From the NCBI GenBank assembly GCA_949710005.1, contig OX453276.1:27652113-27716112 (forward strand): a DNA stretch of 64,000 nt, given 5' to 3'. A model generated the notes under the pieces. The model was not told the DNA's origin and ran no database searches. It saw only the letters and a program-made list of their open reading frames with translations. Positions 1-8,700 of the stretch are shown in pieces. The stretch comes from Ricordea florida (lineage: Eukaryota > Cnidaria > Anthozoa > Corallimorpharia > Ricordeidae). Within the stretch, counting starts at the first letter, position 1, and each line of letters starts with the position of its first letter. The position numbers were made by a program, and so were the translations under genes.

Positions 1-241
1 CATGTAAATACCCATGTTTTTGCATCAGTTTTTTCAACCCTTTCGGGACCAGTTTGGAACTTCTCCATACCAGAACAGTGCAATGCATGGCTAACTGTTA
101 ATGAGAGTCATGACAATGATTAGTATATACTAAAACAGTGGATAGCGTTGAAGGTGTGCTCTGATTGGCTAGTCAAACTCCGAATATCCTGTGCTATTTA
201 CCTCCGAGCAACTTGCGAATTTTTCGCTCCGCCGCGCGAAT

Positions 242-690
242 ATGGCGGCCCGGTTTGTATGCATGACAAGCGAAGAAATCATCCAAATTAACAACGAAGC
301 AGTCCCTGAAAACTCCAAGAAAGCGACTAAATTTGGCTTGGCCGTGTTCAGAGGTAATGGCTTATGTTTTTAACCCGTACTTTAGCGGCTAATAGCAATG
401 AGAAAGGGTTTGTTTACAAATGCAAACTAATCTTGCATAACCAAATTAGATGTTGCTTGTTTACTTGAGAACCAAAGTTGAATGATATTTTTTACAGAAT
501 GGTTTCAAATACAGAAAGGGTTTGCAACTCCATTTGATGAAATTTCGCCACTAGATCTAAACAAAATTTTTTCTCTCAGTGAGAAAACGAGACGTACGGC
601 AGTAATTACATCAAGTATCCCTAACGGCGATCGGCGCTGCGTTGGATTGTCATTAATTTTGAGAAGTCCTCCATTTTCCAAGCCCTTTTC
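242..690 (+). pseudogene. Tyrosine-recombinase-like (KIAA1958/QRICH1/Crypton family) N-terminal stub
   Basis: Exon 1 starts at ATG 242 in ATGGCGGCC and ends at 353 in a GTAATG donor; a TTTTTACAG acceptor opens exon 2 at 498. The joined reading gives helices resembling the SAM-like N-terminal DNA-binding domain of Crypton-derived recombinases (TSEEIIQ..., KKATKFGLAVFR, FDEISPLDLNKI, and further on RSPPFSKPFS). The middle of exon 2 no longer follows the family pattern and the catalytic domain is absent, so it is a decayed stub. Family assignment rests on remembered motif pattern only. Confidence 0.4.
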
Positions 691-735
691 TTTTTTTGTG
701 TACACTTATCTCACAGTTTTAGAATATACTAAGTC

Positions 736-800
736 GGTGGCTAGTGGTGGATATTTACCTCGCCGCTTCGCGGCTCGGTAAATATCCACCACTAGCCACC
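736..800. repeat. Perfect 24-bp hairpin with GC-rich loop
   Basis: Arms 736-759 and 777-800 are exact reverse complements (GGTGGCTAGTGGTGG...), separated by a 17-base loop that is itself largely self-complementary (CGCCGCTTCGCGGC). It is probably the subterminal palindrome of the transposon remnant here. Confidence 0.85.
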
Positions 801-831
801 TCCACTTCGGTAAATAGTTGTTAATTAACTC

Positions 832-1015
832 AAGACAGTATGAATTGATCTGACACCAAATTCTCTGAACTAACTCAAAACCAAATGTATGGCAGTCGCT
901 TAAGAGAATTGCACTTCAGATTTTGTAGTTAAATCACAGCTACTGAGAATTAAGTGGATGCAGACCACCCCCACCCCCCACCCCCCGACCCCATTATTCT
1001 CTCACACAGGGATGT
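832..1015 (+). repeat. Direct repeat, copy 1 of 2
   Basis: About 180 bp beginning AGACAGTATGAATTG and ending in a C-rich run before CTCTCACAC is repeated at 1798-1985 with a few differences. The two copies bracket a small palindromic element, so this could be a segmental duplication or the long terminal parts of an unknown repeat. Confidence 0.75.
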
Positions 1016-1194
1016 AGATAAAAGCCGGGAGCCGGGAACCGGGATCCGGGAAAATTACCCCACTGTAAGCCTGATTTTTCCGGCTGTAAAAGCGAGTAGG
1101 CGCCTTCTCTCTCCCTCTCTCCCTCTCCTAAATGAATTTCAGCTATTTTTTCATGTACTCGCACCTTTGTTTCTCTTTAACTTTAACTGAATTT

Positions 1195-1480
1195 AGTATA
1201 AATACTCAGGTGATTATAGAAAATCGCGCGCTCTCATTGGTTCGCTATCTCGGATTATCAGCCGATAATCACCTCGACGAACAAAATGGCTGCCAGTCGT
1301 TCGCGCGCTTTTGATCAACTAGAATTTTTTCGTGTTGTACAATGCTTTTTCTTTGTTTTTTGAAATAATCCCCTGTGTATTTATACTAAAACAATTATTG
1401 GCCTCAGGCTCAGTGATTATTGGTGAATATTCACCGATAATCACTTCGCCTTCGGCGAATAATTGTTAAGTAACACTCCA
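1195..1480 (+). mobile_element. Palindrome-ended non-autonomous DNA element
   Basis: It contains the module ATCGCGCGCTCTCATTGG, then GATTATCAGCCGATAATC and an ATGGCTGCCAG start stub, and closes with a GTGAATATTCACC palindrome and CTTCGCCTTCGGCG. The first 120 bp match, inverted, the segment at 59,515-59,655, which shows that both are copies of the same family. Confidence 0.5.
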
Positions 1481-1602
1481 TTTTGTTGAGTTCCAACGAT
1501 CGCATTGAGTTTCTGTTTGCAGGCTTTACCTGTTGTTTCAGCGGTATTTATACCTTATGTAAACAAACTAATGAATGCCAAATCGCGAATTCACTGGGAA
1601 AA

Positions 1603-1760
1603 GTTCCAAAGGGGGTCAATGTTGCACCCAAAATGAAGGAAAACGCGTTTTCGAGAGTCTAGATTTCCAAATTTTACGGGGGAGCATGCCCCCCTAGATG
1701 TATCGTGCCAAAGGCATAATAAAATGAGCCTCCGGTTCATCATACCCGCCTATGATATCC
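1603..1760 (+). repeat. Unclassified dispersed repeat (GGGGGAGCATGCCCCC type)
   Basis: It contains the palindrome GGGGAGCATGCCCC flanked by AAATTTTACG and CTAGATG. This signature is a recurrent dispersed repeat in cnidarian genomes as I remember it. Nothing coding is seen. Confidence 0.3.
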
Positions 1761-1797
1761 ACATTTGCACCTGTTAAAATATGTATCTAAAATGAGT

Positions 1798-1985
1798 AAC
1801 TCAGACACCATGAATTGTTCTGACACCAAATTCTCCGAACTAACTCAAAACCAAATGTATGGCAGTCGCTTAAGAGAATTTCTACTCAGATCTTGGAGTT
1901 AAAACACAGCTACTGAGAAGTAAGTGGATGCTGCCCACCCCCACCCTTACCCCCCCACTCCCAACGCCATTTTTCTCTCACACCC
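1798..1985 (+). repeat. Direct repeat, copy 2 of 2
   Basis: Second copy of the 832-1015 repeat, sharing the block CTAACTCAAAACCAAATGTA and the following GGCAGTCGCTTAAGAGAATT. Confidence 0.75.
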
Positions 1986-2399
1986 TTTGTGTATCTTCAA
2001 CAGGTCCAGAGTGTTGATATCGCTGCCTTTAACAAGATTTAAATTCTGTCGAAGAGTATTAAATCAATAAACCACTGTTTCACACAAAAGTCTTTGATGA
2101 AACTAAGATTGTGTATATTATGCATATAGTCTGTGGTCGGTAGACATTTCTTTCTGTTTGTTCTCGGAGACAAGACATTCAAAACACCCATCTGGTACAT
2201 GTACATGTAGATACCAACAGTGCATACAGTTACTGATCCAAAAATTGTTCTTGAGTAGATTTTTGTTATCCATTGCCTTTTCTGAAAAAGGTCTTATTTG
2301 CTTGCGTTCCGCTGTCAGTACCTTGGGCCGCCTGTGGTATAAGAACTTCTTAAAAAAAGCGCCAGCTTTTATATTTCGTATTATTACAATGCACACCTA

Positions 2400-2596
2400 C
2401 ATACGCCATATTTTATTTTATATTGCAGTGTGACCATCCCTTAAAAAGCAACTATATTCTTTACAGGTATTTTTTTTTTTTGCATCAACTGTAACAACTT
2501 CTTGTAACTGGCATACAATGTGGTTCGAATTCTCCTGAGTATAAAACAATGCAGCGTGACCGTTCTTAGGGAAGGTACAGAACAGTACTGTACTAT
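2400..2596 (+). repeat. Degenerate 104-bp repeat array, left part
   Basis: Units with CAGTGTGACC...CTACTGAACAGTACTGTACT recur here, at 3,815-3,935 and at 50,500-50,820. The PLE fragment that follows sits between the two parts here, as if inserted into the array. Confidence 0.5.
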
Positions 2597-2799
2597 GTAT
2601 TGTGGGGATAGTTTCTAAAGAAACTGGTGCTGCGTCGGTGGGGTATTAAAGCACAATACATTGGGTTAATCAAACGAATTGATAACCACCGTTACAGAAG
2701 TTTTGAGTCAGGGTAGCCACGGTTCTTGAAGAACTGGACATTTCCTCTGCAGTTCAGAAGACGACTGCAACTCATCTCACCCCACCCGTGTTAAAAATT

Positions 2800-3600
2800 C
2801 CATTCCATTTTCTCAATTCCTCAGACTTCGAAGTTTATGTAGTGATGAGTTTGACTTTTCCAGCAAATCAGGGGAAATGCTCCAGTTCTCCGAGAAGCAT
2901 GGCTACCCGGCTGACTAAGTTGTGAAGACAGCTCAACAACGCCGTCGAACAACTGACCAAAAGTCAGCGTCGCATAAGCAATAGAACTAGAGAATACCGT
3001 TCATAATCACCCACTCAACCTACGTGTCAATAATATCATTATGAAGAACTTCAAGTTACTTCAGAGTGACAACGAAACAAGTAGAATTTCTCACTACCAC
3101 CCACCACCTATCTCATTTAAACGTAATAAAAACGTGAGCGACTTTTAAGAAGTACACTGAAATCAGAAGAATCACCTGGCACCTTCAACTGCACACGCAA
3201 AAGATGCAAAACTTGTCCTTTCATTCACAACGAAGGCAATAAAGTAACAGGACCTAAGCGATCTATTGAAATCACCGACCGTTTCCATGTACTTCCGCCC
3301 ATGTTATCTATTGCATAAAATGCACCTTATGCAAGAAAATATATATCCGCGAGTCCGGAAAAAGATTAGGTGACAGTTTCAGCGAACATCTGCGTGACGT
3401 CGAACGAAATGACAAAGATGCATCTAAACCTGTAGCGTAACACTTTAATCTACCTAACCACTCCACTAGAAACATGGCGGTATGCGGCCTTTTCGTTCAT
3501 CAGGGCAACACGGAAAGCCGTAAAAACCTTGAACAGAACTTTATCTTCCTACTCGGCTCTCTTAATCCGCACGGTATCAATGAACGTTTCTCATTCATTT
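2800..3600 (+). pseudogene. PLE reverse transcriptase C-terminus and GIY-YIG region
   Basis: Conceptual translation, interrupted by several stops and frame changes, reads through a Cys-rich linker (GTFNCTRKRCKTCPFIHN), a GIY-YIG-like region (KYIS.S plus RLGDSF-like residues) and the ending NPHGINERFSF. This order (RT thumb, CKTC linker, GIY-YIG endonuclease) is that of Penelope-like elements. Coding capacity is lost. Confidence 0.6.
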
Positions 3601-3709
3601 AATCATTCATCTAATTCCTTCACTTCCATTCACACACTGCTATGGTTCCACCAATAGCGTAGCTCCAAACTTGTCTATAAATTGTACGTAACCTACAATC
3701 CACTCATTC

Positions 3710-3743
3710 GCTCCGACGAAGGGCTAACGCTCGAAACGTCAGC
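3710..3743 (+). ncRNA. Hammerhead-ribozyme-like core in PLE tail
   Basis: The order is GCU / CCGACGA / a 4-bp stem GGGC-UAAC-GCUC / GAAA / CGUC / AGC. It follows the type I hammerhead layout (CUGANGA, stem II, GAAA, GUC, stem I), but position 4 is C instead of U and stem III is nearly absent. Hammerheads are known in PLEs; activity of this variant is unknown. Confidence 0.45.
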
Positions 3744-3814
3744 ACCACCCTTTTACCTTACAGTGGTATAACTTACTTTATCAATTAGTGCTGTACCATG
3801 GAAATGTTTGATTT

Positions 3815-3935
3815 GCTATCAGTGTGGTTATGACTTTTTCATCTGTGGGTCAAACCATGCAGTGTGACTATTCTTTGGGAAGCTACTGAACAATACTGTA
3901 CTGTGGACTTTAAAGTGTGGTTCAAATTTTTTCCA
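3815..3935 (+). repeat. Degenerate 104-bp repeat, right part
   Basis: Contains AAACCATGCAGTGTGACTAT and CTACTGAACAATACTGTACT, matching the array at 50,500-50,820. Confidence 0.6.
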
Positions 3936-4204
3936 TTTATACAGTCAAAAAGTGCATAATTACCATAAGTTTAAAAGACGGAGATTTTAAGAACTTTCTT
4001 AACTAACCATACTTGTAAACTTTAGAGCAAAGGGCATTCTGCTGTTCCTATACATTTGCGCGTAAAAGTAGATAAAAATTAGATATAATACTAGAAATTG
4101 AAATATTTACAGCACTATCATCAAGACCTGTTATCTACACCGTAATATGACATTATTCTAGTGAAATAGCTATTTATTATATACATGAACGTTTATTCGT
4201 TTGT

Positions 4205-4500
4205 GTCATGGCACGAAACGAAGTCAGGAATCGATAAAAGATCGTGACGTTTGGCTCTTACAATACGACTTAAATATTTAACGATCAAAATTGCAAAACA
4301 ATCCAGAAAAACTACAAATTGAAATATTGAAGGCACTGACTACCAAGAACTTATTTGTAAAATATCGTAATATTCGTAAATTGGTAATAGATCGCGACGT
4401 TTCTCTCTTCCAATACGACTTAAACAAATAACGATCAAAATTGCAACACAATCTAGAAAAACTACAAATGGAACTATTGAAGGCACTGACTACCAAAAAA
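4205..4500 (+). repeat. Tandem duplication of about 150 bp
   Basis: The block ACGATCAAAATTGCAA...AGGCACTGACTACCAA occurs twice (about 4,280-4,345 and 4,430-4,495), each preceded by a GATCG(T/C)GACGTTT segment. No coding potential is convincing. Confidence 0.75.
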
Positions 4501-4689
4501 ATATCTCCCATGTCATGGGTGGACTTTGACTGTGGAGATTCCACTCGGTTGTTCGTAGAAAGTTCGTAGCTGGATTCGCCGTGCGGTCGGCAAGATCGGG
4601 ATCTTTCTAAACTTGTTGACGCGGTTTAATCGGTACGCCAGTGAAAAGCGATTTCATGTCAAAAGATACAATGACGTAGCTGCCCTGCA

Positions 4690-5190
4690 TTTGCTGTTAG
4701 TGGATGTGGCACGAACTGAGTAACGTTGGAAGTACAGCAGTCCTTTATTTGCCGTGATTGTTGGTGAGGACACGAATTGGGTGACTTTGGAGGTATCGAC
4801 GTCTTTGTTTGCCATGATGATTGATGTGGACACGAACTGGGCAACGTTGAATATTTCGCGGTCCTGGTTTCGCCGTAACTGGCTGATGCGGACACGGTAG
4901 GTACGTGGTGTAAGCATGATATAGTGGTTCCCCGTTAGTGAATATATGGCATACATTGCTCTCCATAGCCATACACGATGCTTACACCACGTACCTACCG
5001 CGGACACCAAAGTGGTAACGTTGAACCTACTCATGGGCTCCTGACCTACTGCGGTCCTGCTCTTGCTGTATTGTTAAATGCAGACACGAATTGGTATCCC
5101 ATATTTGTCAAGATGGTTGATGTGGATACAAATCGCGTAACGCGGTGCTGTATTCGCCGTGATGGTTGATGTGGGCACCAATTGGGTAGA
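4690..5190 (+). repeat. 60-bp minisatellite
   Basis: Six or seven diverged units of about 60 bp contain GATG(T)GGACACGAATTGGG followed by a variable middle and TTGCCGTGATGG. The spacing of the GGACACGAA motif is about 60 bp in the left half. The unit is a multiple of three, so long frames open on the minus strand by chance. A MITE at 4,896-4,999 interrupts one unit. Confidence 0.7.
4896..4999. mobile_element. 104-bp hAT-type MITE, copy 1
   Basis: Terminal inverted repeats GGTAGGTACGTGGTGTAAGC / reverse complement at 4,977-4,999 flank a short centre. It is bordered by the exact 8-bp duplication GCGGACAC (4,888-4,895 and 5,000-5,007). A copy with two differences lies at 47,141-47,244. The 8-bp duplication is the mark of hAT-superfamily mobilisation. 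Confidence 0.9.
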
Positions 5191-5199
5191 GTGAGATGT

Positions 5200-5703
5200 C
5201 GTATACTAAGATTTGCCCTTGAATGGAGACATGAGGCCTGCTAAATGAGCCGAGAGATATCGTTGGCAAGACCTGTTAACGCATGAAAAATATCAACCTG
5301 ACTGGTGTACCCGTTTACTGTTTGGGGATGGTATGAACCGTACGTCATTTCTTGGACAGTGTGGGTAGATTTTCAGTACACAGAGATGGCGAGGGAAGCT
5401 TCAGAATTCCTGGTATCCGGGATAACTGTGTTACAGTAGATGGTGGGCTGTTGATTGTTCTAAGGATGTACGTTCTGTTGCCATAAGCAGTCCACATTGT
5501 TTTGATCTAGAATGGTGAAATTGTCATCTCATCTCGTCCAGATCTTAGTATCGCATTTTATTCAAATCCATTGGCTCAATGAAGCAAATACGATTTGTCG
5601 TAAATAATGGGCATGCAGCTGTTTATCTGATCTTCTTGGACACTGTTTCAGGACGATGACCATCACATTTCATGGCTATAAGAATGAAAACCTCTAACGG
5701 GAG
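5200..5703. other. Intergenic, no feature seen
   Basis: Unique-looking AT-rich sequence downstream of the TANC-like gene. No coding frame, tRNA or repeat was recognised; it may include the 3' untranslated region of that gene. Confidence 0.4.
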
Positions 5704-8700
5704 CTACGTTGGCACTTCTATTAAGTCAGAGAGAAGACCAACATTGAGGACTTTCAAGTAATTGTATTCTGCTGTGTCATTTAAAGCCATTCTCACCAGA
5801 AAGCGAACTGGCCATGAATGCTCGTCCTTCTCACGTTCCCATCCCATTCTTTCTCTCACGAACCTCAGACCCTTAGGAGGCCACGTCAATTGATGAATCT
5901 TAACTTTGGGAATCTGTTCTTTTACATAAGTCTTAAAAGATAGCTCAATGTAATTTTTGATGAAAGCAATAGCGCAATCCTCGATCAAATGGTCTAAAAT
6001 ATCATTTAATAATCTCCAAATGACTTCGAAAATCATCGGCTTGTTATTCGTCATAAAAGGAACGTGGAGTATATCTAATCCACTAATGCGATCATAGAGC
6101 ACGAATTGAGCGCCTGTCATTGCAGCACGGTGTCTTAACCGGGAAATTCTTTTGTTCTCCCTCGACGTATTTTCTACATAAGACTCTATTGTAAACAAAT
6201 CATGATATATCTGAATGGCCTTACGCACTTCCATGTAAATGGGATAGAACTCGTAGGGATACAGCAACGCAAGATAAAACAACGTCTTTGAAAAATGATG
6301 TAGACGAGAATGGAGAATTGAATAGTACCTATCGACTCTCCCTTTTAAATACCTCTGGCACTCTGTCTGAAGAAGGAAAGAGTAGGTCCGTAATATTTGA
6401 AAAGTGTCACCGTTGAAGTCCAGGCGAAACGAATCTTGAAAGTGACCGTACAGGTAGTGGTAAATCAGGAAACGTTCAGCATCTCTGTAGGGGCAGTAAA
6501 TCAGTCCCTTAACGTTTAAAAGTGATGCAATGTCGGCCCAGGCATTATCACACTTACAAATTTTGCTATGTCTGAAGGCATGATCAGAATTAAGATTACC
6601 ATAAAGGTGGGCAAGGTACAAAGGTGTCACGCCATATTTGTCTTCACACCGCACTACGTGGAGCCAGGAATCTTCGGTAATAAAATATTTAATCAGGCTA
6701 GCCATTCCCCTCGATGCCGCAAGATGATATAGAGTCAATTCAGCGTTACAAGCAACGTAAAATGAATCTTCAGCTACGGTCAAATGTTGCAAGAAGAATA
6801 TTGCGACTTGGGAGGCAAGCTCCGCGTCGTCTCTTTGACTCAACAGAACACTTTGTGGAATTGAGCCTTGTTCACCTCCTACGTAATAAGCCTTAATAGC
6901 GTAGAGCACCACAAGATGAAGAAGGTCGTATCCTCCAGGTGACAGAACTTCTAGATTTGCTCCCCAGCCAACGAACATCTTAATGGCGGCGAGATTCGAT
7001 CCTTGGGCCGCTCTTTGTAATGCGTTGTAGCCCTCTTTGTCCATGCACGTATCCACAAAAGCTTTTCTACTTGGAATGGCCGAAAACGCGAAGGCAAGAG
7101 GGCCAGTGCCCTTCGTTTCCACATCGTAAACTAGATGCAACGGATGAAAATAGGCATGTACCCAATGCCTCACATCTACCCAATGAAAGCATGTGAAGTC
7201 AGACATTCGATAAGCAAGAAGATGGTAGATAGACTCGTTGAATAGTCCACCACAAACCATTGGTATGCTGACATTGTACTTAATCAATTCATAGGCAAAA
7301 AAGGAAGAGCTTGGAGACTGCAAATAATTTAGCACTAAGCTCCCTGAATTCCAGCAACTAAGGTTACGAATCATGTCTACGAGGAAAGCACCAACTCTTT
7401 GCTTGTGCTTGATTAGTTTTTTGTAGTTTCGGACAAACCTGAAGCAAAGGTGCTCTTTGTAGAGATCATCCGTATAGAAGAAATGCAATAGTAAACGCAC
7501 AAAGAAGTCGTAATCGCCACTCATCATAGTCATATATTCATTATAACTCACGTGTGTAACTGTATTAAAGGATAAATAGTTATCCAACGAAATTATAGCT
7601 AAATCTAAGGCGGTATGACCCGACTTATCCACTTTGACCATGTCACCGGGACTTATCACTCTTAAAGCATCTGCGAACAGCAATCCTGCATACAACCCTC
7701 GCTCCGCCAGATAGTGAAGCAACGTTTTTCCTTCTCTGTCGACTATGCTGTGCAGTTTTTCCTTTGGCGTTCTATGTAGTAAATGTGACAGAGAGTAGAG
7801 CCACGTTAAGTTCCAGGTGTCAGTGAAAAGACCGTTTTTATCCTTACCAAAGTGGAGATCGCCCAGATGGCGTTTGTATGTCTCAAAATTTTCGCACGGT
7901 GTAGGAGGTCGAACGTCTTTAACTGCATAGTGCAAAACAGAAAGGCCATCGCTGTCTTGCACACGCGGGCCCAAGTTGTCAAACTCTCTGAAAACGTCAA
8001 CAGAGCCACAAACAGCCGCGCTGTGATAAGGGGTAGAACCATTGTGGCTTCTGGCGTCAATCGCTGCACCTCGGTGTTTCAATAACTGACACAAGCGCAA
8101 TTGATTCGAACATGCTGCTATGTGAAGAGCGGACACACCAAAACAATCCCTTTTGTCCACATCGGCTCCAATATTGAGCAGAGTCGTTGCAACGTCCAGA
8201 AATCCGAGATTTGTTGCCAAGTGTAAACCTGTAAATCCACAAGGACAGTCTTTTGTTAAGGACCATTCCTTCCGCTCAAAGTGTGTCATCTCTTTAGGCT
8301 TAAATTGGCAATGACCTGCTGGAAGAATACAAGGAACATCGGGGCTCATTCCCTGGTTTATGAAAAGCTCTACCAACTTGAGGTCGCCACTGTAAACAGC
8401 ATGATGGAGTGGTGGGTAGCCAAAAATATTAGTGCAATTTACGGACGGTTGCTGGCTTGCCAGAAGAATCTCAGTGACTCTGATATGTCCTCTAATGGCT
8501 GCTAAGTGCAGTGCTGTATTTAGACACATAATAGCCTCTTTTTCTCGATATATCGATACACCATCGCATATAAGACGGCTATTTTGGGGGCAGTGGTCGT
8601 TTTGTCCCGCACGCAACAGGTAATCTACGACCTCAATATTGTCCCCGCCAAATGCAGCATACTTTAAAGTGAGCTCATCAAGCTTTGCACCAAAACTGTG

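Larger units (their letters stand above)
125..822 (+). mobile_element. Crypton/QRICH1-type DNA transposon remnant
   Basis: This stretch begins with a CCAAT-containing promoter-like block (CTCTGATTGGCT near 160) and ends in a perfect 24-bp hairpin followed by ACTTCGGTAAATAG. Between them lie two spliced pieces of a recombinase-like open frame. The layout (host-like promoter, short coding stub, palindromic end) suggests an internally deleted DNA transposon. The boundaries are approximate because no target-site duplication was found. Confidence 0.45.
2597..3790 (+). mobile_element. Penelope-like element, 3' half, decayed
   Basis: It starts with TATTGTGGGGATAGTTTC, which recurs at 53,572, carries a decayed coding part, and ends with a segment (GCTCCGACGAAGGGC to ACTTTATCAATT) found again at 46,000, 49,240 and 53,640. 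The 5' part holds a short inverted copy of the tail sequence (AATCAAACGAATTGAT), as expected for the inverted-repeat arrangement often seen in PLEs. Confidence 0.65.
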
